NCBI RefSeq assembly: GCF_011045025.1
Contig: NZ_JAAKZX010000014.1
Location: forward strand, 1 to 64,000
Length of the DNA stretch: 64,000 bases
Direction: 5' to 3'
From: Streptomyces ureilyticus
Lineage (GTDB): Bacteria > Actinomycetota > Actinomycetes > Streptomycetales > Streptomycetaceae
The position numbers and the translations under genes are program-made. Below, in pieces: positions 16,513 through 25,222 of the stretch. Each line of letters begins with the position of its first letter. Positions within the stretch are counted from its first letter, which is position 1. The notes below the pieces were generated by a model. It ran no database searches and was not told the origin of the DNA. It saw only the letters and a list, made by a program, of their open reading frames with translations.

Positions 16513-16628
16513 ACGTCCTCTTCCTTGAAAGTTTCACAGGTTCTCCCAGATCTGTCCCAAGTCCCTTGGGCCACAAGTACGATGACGCGTGATCAGACCT
16601 TGACCATGAATCGGGGATTGAGGGTCAC

Positions 16629-18089
16629 ATGTCGTCCTACTTCACGGACCTGGCTCAGCAGTACATCGACGGAGAATGGCGTCCGGGGACGGGGTCCTGG
16701 GAGATCATCGACTTCAACCCGTACGACGGCGAGAAGTTGGCGTCGATCACCATAGCCACGGTCGACGAAGTGGATCAGGCCTACAAGGCGGCCGCCCGTG
16801 CTCAGAAGGAATGGGCCGCGACCAACGCGTACGCACGGCGCGGGGTGTTCGAGAAGGCCCTGCGGATCATCGAGGACCGCGAGCAGGAGATCGCCGATAC
16901 GATCATCGCCGAGCTCGGCGGTACGCATCTGAAGGCGGGCTTCGAACTCCACCTCGCCAAGGAGTTCCTGCGCGAGGCGATCCATGTGGCGCTGCGTCCC
17001 GAGGGCCGGATCATCCCCTCGCCGGTCGACGGCAAGGAGAACCGCGTCTACCGCGTCCCCGTCGGCGTCGTCGGTGTGATCAGCCCCTTCAACTTCCCCT
17101 TCCTGCTGTCGCTGAAGTCCGTCGCGCCCGCCCTGGCGCTGGGCAACGCCGTGGTCCTCAAACCGCACCAGAACACGCCGATCTGCGGTGGCTCCCTGGT
17201 CGCGAAGATCTTCGAGGACGCGGGGCTGCCGGCCGGCCTGCTGAACGTCGTGATCACCGACATCGCGGAGATCGGCGACGCCTTCATCGAGCACCCGGTC
17301 CCCAAGGTCATCTCCTTCACCGGCTCCGACAAGGTGGGCCGCCACGTCGCCACGGTCTGCGCTTCGCAGTTCAAGCGCGCCATCCTCGAACTCGGCGGCA
17401 ACAGCGCGCTGGTGGTCCTCGAGGACGCCGACGTCGACTACGCGGTCGACGCGGCCGTCTTCAGCCGGTACGTCCACCAGGGCCAGGTCTGCATGGCCGC
17501 CAACCGCGTGCTCGTGGACCGCTCGCTCGAGGCGGAGTTCACCGAGAAGTTCGTCGCCAAGGTGAAGACCCTCAAGGCGGGCGACCCGCGCGACCCGCAG
17601 ACGGTCATCGGCCCGGTCATCAACTCCTCGCAGGCGGACGCCCTTTCGGGCGCCGTCGACCAGGCGATCGCCGAGGGCGCCACCGCGCTCGTGCACGGCT
17701 CCACCACCGACAACCTCGTCGAGCCCAGCGTCCTGACGGACCTGCCCGCCGGCGCGTCGATCCTCCAGCAGGAGATCTTCGGCCCGGTCGCGCTCCTCAT
17801 CCCGTTCGACGGCGAGGAGGAGGCCGTACGCCTCGTCAACGACACCCCGTACGGCCTGAGCGGCGCCGTGCACACGGCCAACATCGAGCGCGGCGTCTCC
17901 TTCGCCAAGCAGATCGACTCAGGCATGTTCCACGTGAACGACGGCACGGTCCACGACGAGCCCCTGGTCGCCTTCGGCGGCGAAAAGTCCTCCGGCATCG
18001 GCCGCCTGAACGGCGAGGCGACGGTAGAGGCGTTCACGACACAGAAGTGGATCTCTGTGCAGCATGGGCGGAGCTTCTTTCCGTTCTGA
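16629..18089 (+). CDS. NAD(P)-dependent aldehyde dehydrogenase
   Basis: A 486-residue ALDH superfamily enzyme oxidising an aldehyde to its acid. Visible motifs: GVVGVISPFNFP (cofactor-binding), FTGSDKVG, ELGGNSALVV with the general-base Glu, and GQVCMAANR with the catalytic Cys; C-terminal EIFGPVALLI and SSGIGRLNGE. Closest in pattern to benzaldehyde/vanillin-type dehydrogenases, so an aromatic aldehyde is plausible but unproven. Single gene after the XRE regulator; the island of defence genes begins right after it. Confidence 0.93.
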   Translation: MSSYFTDLAQQYIDGEWRPGTGSWEIIDFNPYDGEKLASITIATVDEVDQAYKAAARAQKEWAATNAYARRGVFEKALRIIEDREQEIADTIIAELGGTHLKAGFELHLAKEFLREAIHVALRPEGRIIPSPVDGKENRVYRVPVGVVGVISPFNFPFLLSLKSVAPALALGNAVVLKPHQNTPICGGSLVAKIFEDAGLPAGLLNVVITDIAEIGDAFIEHPVPKVISFTGSDKVGRHVATVCASQFKRAILELGGNSALVVLEDADVDYAVDAAVFSRYVHQGQVCMAANRVLVDRSLEAEFTEKFVAKVKTLKAGDPRDPQTVIGPVINSSQADALSGAVDQAIAEGATALVHGSTTDNLVEPSVLTDLPAGASILQQEIFGPVALLIPFDGEEEAVRLVNDTPYGLSGAVHTANIERGVSFAKQIDSGMFHVNDGTVHDEPLVAFGGEKSSGIGRLNGEATVEAFTTQKWISVQHGRSFFPF

Positions 18090-18122
18090 AGCCTGCGCCT
18101 GAGGCCTGAGGGCCGGGCCGGC

Positions 18123-18845
18123 TCAGCCGTCGGTCCGGTCCCACGCCACCAGCGCCGCGCCCAACGCTGTGCCGAAGGTCAGTTCTGCCATCGAGGGTGT
18201 ACGGGCACGTCGCCGAAGCGCCCGCAGCACGTCGCCGAACGGTTCCGCGCGCAGAACCGCAGCCGTCTCCTCGGCTCCTGCGAGGTCATCCCGGAGCACC
18301 TTGGCGTGCCAGACCGGCAGCAGATCCTTGCACAGGCGGTACATCCGCACGCGGCCGAGACGTAAGTCCTCGCGGTTGAGGTCGAAGACCCGGATCGAGT
18401 GGCAGCCCTTGGCTGTGATCGCCCGGTACTTCCCCGAGGCCGGAAGTAACTTGAGGTGGTCGGCCGGGTCGTCGACGGTTGGGTCGATCAGGAGGCTCTC
18501 ACCGGTCACTTCGTCGCAGGGGTACTCCTCCCGCTTGGCGTTGCTGTTGCAGAACGAACAGGCGAGCAAGTGGTTGAGCCAGTCGAAGGTCCGCAGGGGC
18601 GCGAGTGCCTTGGGCTCGAAGTGATCGATGTCGGTGCCGAGATTGTCCAGGCAATACATGCACCGCCGGATACCAGGTGCCATGGGCTGGAGCAGGGAAC
18701 GTATCGCCTCCTTGGCGGCTTGGGCCTTGTCCCACTGCGACGTTGCTGCCTCAACCGTGGCGCCCTGCTCCTTGATCTTCAGCGTCCGGCTCTCGCACAG
18801 CCGGGTGAGTCTCGCCGTCGGAGCGGGTCTCCGTAACGGGATCAC
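18123..18845 (-). CDS. HNH endonuclease, PtuB-like (Septu)
   Basis: A 240-residue protein with an HNH/treble-clef core: CMYCLDNLGTDIDHFEPKA near 62-80 (first CxxC and DH), then WLNHLLACSFCNSNAKREEY near 89-108 (N, second CxxC, N-x-K), and LIDPTVDDPADHL, the pattern seen in PtuB nucleases of Septu systems and Ec78 retrons. Its GTG start overlaps the stop of the upstream ATPase gene (GTGA), so the two proteins are made together. The N-terminal 55 residues are helical and variable in the family. Expected to cut DNA or RNA upon phage sensing by the ATPase. Family call good; antiphage role inferred. Confidence 0.78.
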   Translation of the reverse strand: MIPLRRPAPTARLTRLCESRTLKIKEQGATVEAATSQWDKAQAAKEAIRSLLQPMAPGIRRCMYCLDNLGTDIDHFEPKALAPLRTFDWLNHLLACSFCNSNAKREEYPCDEVTGESLLIDPTVDDPADHLKLLPASGKYRAITAKGCHSIRVFDLNREDLRLGRVRMYRLCKDLLPVWHAKVLRDDLAGAEETAAVLRAEPFGDVLRALRRRARTPSMAELTFGTALGAALVAWDRTDG

Positions 18846-20212
18846 CGGCGCCCTCCCAGTCTCGCCGCCACTTCGTCCACACGTGCCGAGAGCGAGCTGG
18901 TGAGGAGATCGCTCAACTCGCGGTATTCGCGGAGTTCCTCCTCGCTGGCCTCGTCGTCGAATACCTTCCGTTCCAGCCGTACGAGCCGTGCGCGCCGCTC
19001 CTCGGCCCGGCTGGAGTACGGAGTCTCCAGGCCGAAGAGCTCGGAGAGGGCTGCGTCCTCCCCGCTGCCGTAGACGATGCGGTGGTAGAGCGCGTCGTCT
19101 ACGATCTCGGGCCCGCGCTCCTCCTCGGGGCCGGGCAGGCGGATGAGACCACCCGGATCTGCCGCCTGGCAGATGTACGGGCTGTGGCTGGTGACGATGA
19201 ACTGGATCCGCGGGAAGTGCGTCCGCAGCCAGTCCCCTATCCGCCGCTGCCAGGTGACGTGGAGGTGCGCGTCGATCTCGTCGATGATGACGACGCCGGG
19301 CATCCGGACGACGGGACGTTGTTCGTCGTCCAGGGCGAAGTCGAGCGTCCCGTACGCGTTCTGCAACTGGCGGACGATGTCCAGGACGAGTGAAGTGACG
19401 GTACGGAAGCCATCACTCAGCTCCCAGAGAGGATGAGCGCGTTCAGGATGGTCGTTCGGGGCGATCCACAGCCCGTCGGCAGTGACGCGTAACGCGCGGT
19501 AGTCGTCGGGGAGGAGGCCATCGGAGAGCAGTGCCAGAACGGTCTTCATGAGGATGGCGGCATCCGTCTGGTCTTCGAGGCTGCGATGGCGCAGTTCCTT
19601 GAGCCAGGCCACTCCTTCGGCCAGGGAGGCATCCTCATTGAAGAGCGAAGCCATACGGCCCGCCGGGCCCGGAGCGAGCATCAGCCGCTGGGCGTCGCCG
19701 GCACCGCCCGTGAGGCGACGGAATGGGCCGTAGGCGGCGCAGAACCAGCCTTGGGGGTTATCGGCCCAGGGGCCGCGTGCCGCGCCTCTCCAGCCGAACT
19801 CCTCGCCGTCGTACGGAGCCAAGTGCGGTTGTGGGGGTAAGCCGTAGTTCTGCCGGTGGGTCGCGCCTTCTGGGAGGGTCCAGTCCAGCCCGAGGACGAT
19901 ACGACCGCTGGGTGCTCCGCCACTGCCGGTGAGGCGGTCGACGCCAGGGTCGCGTTGGACGACTGCCTGAGCCCAGGCCGACTGCTCACCAGTGGTGATC
20001 CAGCCCCTGAAATCCTGTACGAGGGTACGGGCGACCTGGGGCCCGGCGAGGGCCAGCGCGAGGGCCCGGAGCAGCGTGGACTTTCCGGAGCCGTTGCGCC
20101 CAGCGATGACGGTCCAGCTGCCGCCGTCCTTCGTGGGCAGCGGGAGTTCATCGACGGCGCGGGCTCCGGTGAACCCCTTGACGTTGGAAAAGCCAATTCC
20201 GGATACGTACAC
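18842..20212 (-). CDS. AAA/ABC-type ATPase, PtuA-like (Septu)
   Basis: A 456-residue SMC/OLD-like ATPase without an obvious nuclease domain. Walker A is GRNGSGKST near residue 40; the long middle replaces a coiled-coil; a WELSDGFRTVTSLVLDI signature-like segment lies near 270; Walker B GVVIIDEIDAHLH is near 315, followed by the switch histidine in FIVTSHSPYI near 345. Partnered by overlap with an HNH nuclease, it fits PtuA of the Septu defence system, where the ATPase holds the nuclease inactive until infection. Neighbouring restriction genes support a defence role. A general OLD-family ATPase is the alternative. Confidence 0.78.
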   Translation of the reverse strand: MYVSGIGFSNVKGFTGARAVDELPLPTKDGGSWTVIAGRNGSGKSTLLRALALALAGPQVARTLVQDFRGWITTGEQSAWAQAVVQRDPGVDRLTGSGGAPSGRIVLGLDWTLPEGATHRQNYGLPPQPHLAPYDGEEFGWRGAARGPWADNPQGWFCAAYGPFRRLTGGAGDAQRLMLAPGPAGRMASLFNEDASLAEGVAWLKELRHRSLEDQTDAAILMKTVLALLSDGLLPDDYRALRVTADGLWIAPNDHPERAHPLWELSDGFRTVTSLVLDIVRQLQNAYGTLDFALDDEQRPVVRMPGVVIIDEIDAHLHVTWQRRIGDWLRTHFPRIQFIVTSHSPYICQAADPGGLIRLPGPEEERGPEIVDDALYHRIVYGSGEDAALSELFGLETPYSSRAEERRARLVRLERKVFDDEASEEELREYRELSDLLTSSLSARVDEVAARLGGRR

Positions 20213-20291
20213 GCGACTTCCCCCTCCCTGCCCTTGGTGCTGGGCGGGGTCAGCCTCTCATGTGGGTCTGACACGGGGAGGGGCGGTGGCC

Positions 20292-20492
20292 TTAGCCCTT
20301 GAGGTGGCTGATGAAAGCCGTCCAGGCAGGGGCGGCGATGATCAGGGCGGGGGCTGCGAGGTGCTTGCTGTCGCGGACGGGGACGATGGTTGGGTCGTTG
20401 CGGGCCACCTCTACGCAGTTGCCCCCGTCGGAGTTGCTGTAGCTCGACTTGCGCCAGACGGCGGTGCTCAGGTCGGGTCGGGGGGATCGCAT
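20292..20492 (-). CDS. DUF397 small protein, second copy
   Basis: A 66-residue DUF397 protein (TAVWRKSSYSNSDGGNCVEVAR; IVPVRDSKHLAAPALIIAAPAW). It starts at ATG 20492 inside the last codons of the XRE gene (25-base overlap), so translation is coupled. Shorter than the copy at 14456 and with the canonical FxxFxxxL-like C-terminus AFISHLKG. It forms an XRE-DUF397 pair inside the defence island. Confidence 0.88.
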   Translation of the reverse strand: MRSPRPDLSTAVWRKSSYSNSDGGNCVEVARNDPTIVPVRDSKHLAAPALIIAAPAWTAFISHLKG

Positions 20493-21328
20493 GACGCGCA
20501 GTCCTCCATCAATTGACGGATCAACCCCACGGATTCCTGTGGCGACAGGGCGGAGTCTCGAAGCAGATCGTAAGACAGCTTCAGCCGCTCGACGTCAGTC
20601 GGTTCTTCGAACAGGTCGCCGTTCACGTTGGTCTCGGTGTACGCCGCCGACTTGCCGTCCGGCAGCCAAAGGATCGTGAGTGCTGTCCCCATCAGGAGGT
20701 GTAGCCCAGCTGAGAAGGGCAACACCTGGAGCGTGACCTTTGGTTGTTCGGCGGTGGCCAAGAGGTGCTCTAACTGCCGCTTCCAGGCCTCCTTGTCGCG
20801 CGTAGTGCGCCGCAGCGAGGCTTCGTCCAGAACCGCGCGGAAGTGAGGAGCGCCCTCGCCGTGCAGCAGCTTCTGGCGGCTCATACGCGCGGCGAGCTGC
20901 TCCTCCAGTTCCTGATCCTCGCCACGGAACCTCAACGCCAGGACCTCGTAGGCGTACTCCTCGGTCTGGAGCAGTCCGGGGAGCGCGCCGACGGCGTACT
21001 CGTAGCGCACAGTTGCCCGCTTCTCCAGCTCCATGAAGCGCTTGTACCTGTCCTGGAAGACGTCTTCCTTGGCCAACTCCCAAAGATCGCCGAGGTGTTC
21101 ATCAGTTCCGTACACCCTGTCGAGTGCCGCCATGACCTCCGGCGACCCCAGCTTGACCCCCGTCTCCAGCTTGTGCAGATACGTCCGGTCGTACGTCGTC
21201 TCGTTCGCGAGGTCGGTCAGCGACTTGCCGGATGCCTCGCGCAGCCGAGCCAGTTCCTTGGCCAGCACCTCTCGTGCTGACCCGTTGTGATGGTTACTGC
21301 GGCTCGGGTTGGACTTGCGTGGTGGCAC
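20468..21328 (-). CDS. XRE family regulator with DUF5753 domain, second copy
   Basis: A 286-residue regulator: HTH near residues 20-75 (LARLREASGKSLTDLANET, DRTYLHKLETG) and DUF5753 (ALPGLLQTEEYAYEV, LDEASLRRTT, LQVLPFSAG). GTG at 21328 is chosen because AGGGGAC lies just upstream; the frame continues to 21565 across the divergent promoter region and that part is not protein-like. Paired by overlap with a DUF397 gene. No RsbW-like ATPase is present in this copy. It may control its own pair or the adjacent defence genes. Confidence 0.9.
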   Translation of the reverse strand: MPPRKSNPSRSNHHNGSAREVLAKELARLREASGKSLTDLANETTYDRTYLHKLETGVKLGSPEVMAALDRVYGTDEHLGDLWELAKEDVFQDRYKRFMELEKRATVRYEYAVGALPGLLQTEEYAYEVLALRFRGEDQELEEQLAARMSRQKLLHGEGAPHFRAVLDEASLRRTTRDKEAWKRQLEHLLATAEQPKVTLQVLPFSAGLHLLMGTALTILWLPDGKSAAYTETNVNGDLFEEPTDVERLKLSYDLLRDSALSPQESVGLIRQLMEDCASCDPPDPT

Positions 21329-21446
21329 GGATCGTCCCCTGTGGTCCTGACGTACGGGCCTACGCCCCTCCACTACCGAGCGTAGCCCGCACTCCGTCAC
21401 GCTGTAGAGGCATTCGGCAACTCCATGTGACGAAGGGAAGGCTCGC

Positions 21447-21686
21447 ATGACTGCTTCAAATCCCGCCCGTGGCTGGCGAGTCGACCGCATCCCCGGCAAG
21501 CGGATGACGGCGACCGACGACGGCGTACTGCTGCCGCTGTGGCTGTTGTACGACGGCAAGCACAAGGCAGACGCGGCGTTCCGCCTCAGCCTGGCCGAGG
21601 CGGAGCAGCTGCATGCCGAGCTGTGCTACTCACTCGGTGACGGAGAGGCGCCAGCCTGCCGCCCTGCTCCGGCACGCTGGCCCTGA
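21447..21686 (+). CDS. small hypothetical protein
   Basis: A 79-residue acidic-basic mixed protein, unrecognised. GGAAGG lies about seven bases before the ATG. The body (VDRIPGKRMTATDDGVLLPLWLLYDGK, LSLAEAEQLHAELCYSL) reads like a small globular domain rather than noise, and it is divergent from the XRE gene, a place where small partner proteins of these regulators are often found. Function unknown. Confidence 0.55.
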   Translation: MTASNPARGWRVDRIPGKRMTATDDGVLLPLWLLYDGKHKADAAFRLSLAEAEQLHAELCYSLGDGEAPACRPAPARWP

Positions 21687-21846
21687 CGCCGGACAGGGGA
21701 GTGGACCGCCATCCCGCATGCCGAGGCGCGTCGGGTGCTTGTCGAAGCCGCTGGGCGAAGGAGCGTGGCGTGAACTTGGCGGGTCCAGGGTGAGCGTGCT
21801 GTCTTCCGCTCGGCGCCGGTGATTCCTGCCTGCGGAGGCTGTCCTT

Positions 21847-21886
21847 CGGGAATGTGACAGTTCGGCCCTCGACTGTCACATTCCCG
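21847..21886. terminator. perfect hairpin terminator after hsdR
   Basis: Perfect 15-bp arms (CGGGAATGTGACAGT and its complement) around a 10-base loop. It lies between the stop of the rightward small gene and the stop of the leftward hsdR, so it probably ends both transcripts. It is one of the strongest hairpins in the window. Confidence 0.85.
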
Positions 21887-21940
21887 GGCCTCGTAGGCCT
21901 GGCACCCACGGCCGACACGTACCGCGCGACACAGGGACGC

Positions 21941-24900
21941 TCAGGCCCACTCCTCCGCCTTGACTTCGGTCTGCTTCAGCACGCGCTCGATGGCCTCCGG
22001 CTCCTTGTCCGGTGGGTAGCCGTAGTACCCGAGCAGGAACTTGACCTTCGAACGGATGCGGTCCCGAGCCTGACCCCTGACGCGCCAGTCGACGGTGACG
22101 TCCTTGCGTACGAGGTCGCACAGCTTGTGGGCGATCTCGGTCAGGACGCCCTCGCCCATCTCAAGAGCCGAGGGGTTGGCGGCGACGGCGTCGTAGAAGG
22201 CCAACTCGTCGTCATCAAGGCCGAGTTCCTTCGCCCGGGCGTGGTCGGCGGCGAGTTCGCGTGAGACCTCGACCAGGAGCTCGATGGTCTCGGCGGAGTT
22301 CATGAGGCCGTTGTGATACCGATTGATCACTTGCTGCATCTTCTCGGTGAACGCCTTCTGGCGGACGACGTTCCCGGAGTGGGTCTGGCGGATCTGCGCA
22401 TTGAGTGCGCGGCGGAGTGCCCTGATGGCCAGGTCCGGACGGTTGCTGGCCCTGACCTGCTGGATGAACTCCTCGTCCAGGTGCGAGATGTCCGGCTTGG
22501 TGAGGCCGGCGGCGTCGTAGATGTCGACGACGCCGTCGGCGGCGACAGCCTGGGCGTTGAGCTGCTCGATCAGACGGGTCACGTCCGCCTCTGTGGCCAG
22601 CCCCTCGTCCTTCCGCTCATCGCTGACGATCTTCTCTCGGGAGGTTCGGACGGCCGCGAAGAAGTGGATGTCCGGTATCAGGTCCTGAATGTCGGGGTGT
22701 GTGGCGCAGAGGGAGAACGACCGGGAGAGCAGCCGTGCGTAGTGCATGAAGAGCTGCTGGCGGGTGGGCTTGCCCGGCTCCAGTTCGGGTTGGGCCTCTT
22801 CGAGGAACTCCAGGACGGTGCTCAGGGCCTCCGTGTAGCCGTCGGCGTCCAATGTCTCACGCCATCCGCACGGCCGCAGCAAGTCCTCGATCCGCTGGTG
22901 CATGCGCCGCACGGACGACAGCGCCTCGTCGATGGGGGCGCCGATGGTCCGCCGTTCCCGGTCGGCGGGGGAGTACTCGGCGAGAGCTGCGGTGATGTGG
23001 TGGGCGACACCGAGGAAGTCCACGACAAGACCGGAGGGCTTCTCGTCCCAGGTGCGGTTCACGCGGGCGATGGCCTGCATCAGGGCAGCGCCACGCATCC
23101 GTCGGTCGAGGTAGAGGGTGTGGAGGGGCGGGGCGTCGAAACCGGTCAGCCACAGGGACTGCACGATGACCAGCTCCAGTTCGTCGTCCTCGTCGACGAC
23201 GCGCTTCTGGATCTCCTTGAGCTGGGTGGGTGTGCGGACGTAGTCGGCGACCTCGGGGCTGTCGTGACCGGCGTTGCCGGTGAAGACGACACGGATCTTC
23301 CCGGTCTTGTCGGGGTACAGCTCGGTCTCCTCGTCCCGCTCGCCGACCCATTCGGGCCGGAGACGGGCGAGGGCGTTGAAGAGCCGCGCGGCGATGGCGC
23401 GGGACGAGCACACGATCATGCCCTTGCCGGTCTTGCCGGTGAGCTTGGTCATCTCACGACGGCGTACGTCCCAGTGCTTGAGGACAGTGGTGGCCAGATC
23501 CTCTATGCGCTCCTGGTTGCCGATGAGGTCCTCGAAGGAGGCGAAGCGGCGGCGGGCGCGGGTCTGTTCGGCTTCGGAGAGTCCTTCGACCAGCCCCTCG
23601 GCCTGTGCGTTGAGGTCGTCGAGGTCGATGTCCTCGGGGATCCGGACCTTGTGCAGGATCGGCTCGTAGAAGACGGGCACGGTGGCACCGTCGTCGACGG
23701 CCTGGGTCAGGTCGTATGTGTGGATGACAGGCCCGAAGACGCCCTTGGTGCTGCCGGTCGTGTTGTCGATCGGCGTACCGGTGAAGGCGAGGAAGGTCGC
23801 GTTGGGGAGGGCGTCGCGCAGATGGCGGGCGAAGCCGTCCTCGAAGTCGTAATGGCTGCGGTGGGCTTCGTCGACCACGACGATGACGTCGCGCCGCTCG
23901 GAGATGACGGGGTGCCGGGCGCCGGCCTCCTTCTCCTCCTTGCTGATGCGGAACTTCTGGAGGGTCGTGAAGACCACGCCGCCACTGTTCTCGCGCCGGG
24001 TGAGGAGTTCCTTCAACTGCCCCGAGTTCTCCGCCTTTTCGGGGAGATCGCCGATGAGGCGGTGGAGGCTGTTGCTGCGGATGAAGGTCCTGTAGAGCTG
24101 GCTGTCGAGATCGATCCGGTCGGTGAGCAGGACGACCGTCGGGTTCGACAGTTCGGGGGTCTGGGACACCTTGCCGGTGTAGAAGACCATCTCCTCGCTC
24201 TTGCCGGCCCCCTGTGTGTGCCAGACGACGCCGGCCCTGCCGTCGGTGGCGACGGCTGACTCGGTCGCGGCCACGGCTGCCTTGACGGCGAAGTACTGGT
24301 GGGCCTTGGCGAGCTTGACGGTGTCTACGTCACCGCCTGTGCCTTCGGCGGAGTAGGAGAGGTAGAAGGCGATGAGGTCCAGCAACCGCTCGGGGTCGAG
24401 TGGCCCGTGGATCATCCGTTCCAGAGCCCGGCCGTCGCGCCGCTCGTGCTTACGGAGAAGTACGCCGTCCTGGTCCGCATGCCAGGGGGCCATGTGCTGC
24501 CAGGACGTAAACGGGGTGCCGAGACGGGCGGTTATGCCATCGGAGGCGACAGCGAGGAGGATCGTACGGAACACTCCGTCGAGCTTCAGCTCGCGCCGGT
24601 AGTTCTGGATCTGGTCGTAGGCCTTGCGGGCGTCGTCAGGGCCGCTGTCCTTTTTCAACTCGATGACGGCGAGGGGGAGTCCGTTGACATACAGGACGAT
24701 GTCGAAGACGAACTCCCGGCCGCGGACACCCTTGACCCGGACCTGGGAGGCGGCGACGAGGCCGTTGCCGTGAGGGTTGTCGAAGTCGACGGGCCAGACC
24801 GTCTCGTGCTTTTCCGCTCCGGTGAGGGGCTCCTCGTAGGTGACCTTCACACCGCCGGCGAGACGCTTGTAGAAGGCCCAGTTCTCGCGGATGTCGGAGC

Positions 24901-25222
24901 CGGTGGACTGCTTCAGCAGGTCACTGACGACCGCCCCGACGGCGGACTCGGGGAGGTGCGGGTAGCGGGTGGCGATGGCTCGACGCAGGCGCGGGTAGAG
25001 AACGAGGTCTTCCTTGCGCTCGGGATCGCGCTCGGGCCGAAGATCCTTGCCGCTGATGGGCTGCCAGTGCTCACCGAGCTTGTCGAGGGCGTCGATCTCC
25101 CAGTCCTGCTCGGAGAAGGTGAGCGCTTCGGCGTGACTGGCCTCTATCTCGGATACGGCCAACTCGTCGGCGTCGGAGGTCCCTTCGGGGCCTGACGCCG
25201 TCGGTTCGCTTTCGATGGTCAT
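21941..25222 (-). CDS. hsdR: type I restriction endonuclease subunit R
   Basis: A 1093-residue HsdR, normal length. In order: PD-(D/E)xK nuclease (FDIVLYVNGLPLAVIELKK near 170-190), Walker A-like VWHTQGAGKSEE near 335, DEAH box VVVDEAHRSHYDF near 450, FTGTPID near 480, helicase motif VI-like MQAIARVNRTWDEK near 705, and a helical C-terminus for complex assembly. All catalytic motifs appear intact, so the enzyme should cleave after translocation. Its ATG overlaps the hsdS stop. Last gene of the leftward defence operon. Confidence 0.96.
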   Translation of the reverse strand: MTIESEPTASGPEGTSDADELAVSEIEASHAEALTFSEQDWEIDALDKLGEHWQPISGKDLRPERDPERKEDLVLYPRLRRAIATRYPHLPESAVGAVVSDLLKQSTGSDIRENWAFYKRLAGGVKVTYEEPLTGAEKHETVWPVDFDNPHGNGLVAASQVRVKGVRGREFVFDIVLYVNGLPLAVIELKKDSGPDDARKAYDQIQNYRRELKLDGVFRTILLAVASDGITARLGTPFTSWQHMAPWHADQDGVLLRKHERRDGRALERMIHGPLDPERLLDLIAFYLSYSAEGTGGDVDTVKLAKAHQYFAVKAAVAATESAVATDGRAGVVWHTQGAGKSEEMVFYTGKVSQTPELSNPTVVLLTDRIDLDSQLYRTFIRSNSLHRLIGDLPEKAENSGQLKELLTRRENSGGVVFTTLQKFRISKEEKEAGARHPVISERRDVIVVVDEAHRSHYDFEDGFARHLRDALPNATFLAFTGTPIDNTTGSTKGVFGPVIHTYDLTQAVDDGATVPVFYEPILHKVRIPEDIDLDDLNAQAEGLVEGLSEAEQTRARRRFASFEDLIGNQERIEDLATTVLKHWDVRRREMTKLTGKTGKGMIVCSSRAIAARLFNALARLRPEWVGERDEETELYPDKTGKIRVVFTGNAGHDSPEVADYVRTPTQLKEIQKRVVDEDDELELVIVQSLWLTGFDAPPLHTLYLDRRMRGAALMQAIARVNRTWDEKPSGLVVDFLGVAHHITAALAEYSPADRERRTIGAPIDEALSSVRRMHQRIEDLLRPCGWRETLDADGYTEALSTVLEFLEEAQPELEPGKPTRQQLFMHYARLLSRSFSLCATHPDIQDLIPDIHFFAAVRTSREKIVSDERKDEGLATEADVTRLIEQLNAQAVAADGVVDIYDAAGLTKPDISHLDEEFIQQVRASNRPDLAIRALRRALNAQIRQTHSGNVVRQKAFTEKMQQVINRYHNGLMNSAETIELLVEVSRELAADHARAKELGLDDDELAFYDAVAANPSALEMGEGVLTEIAHKLCDLVRKDVTVDWRVRGQARDRIRSKVKFLLGYYGYPPDKEPEAIERVLKQTEVKAEEWA

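Noticed and set aside
16676..18109. 477-residue plus-strand frame overlapping the aldehyde dehydrogenase
   Set aside because: Arg/Gly-rich out-of-frame reading of the dehydrogenase gene.
22313..24259. 648-residue plus-strand frame opposite hsdR
   Set aside because: Gly/Val/Asp-rich antisense shadow; hsdR motifs on the other strand are unmistakable.
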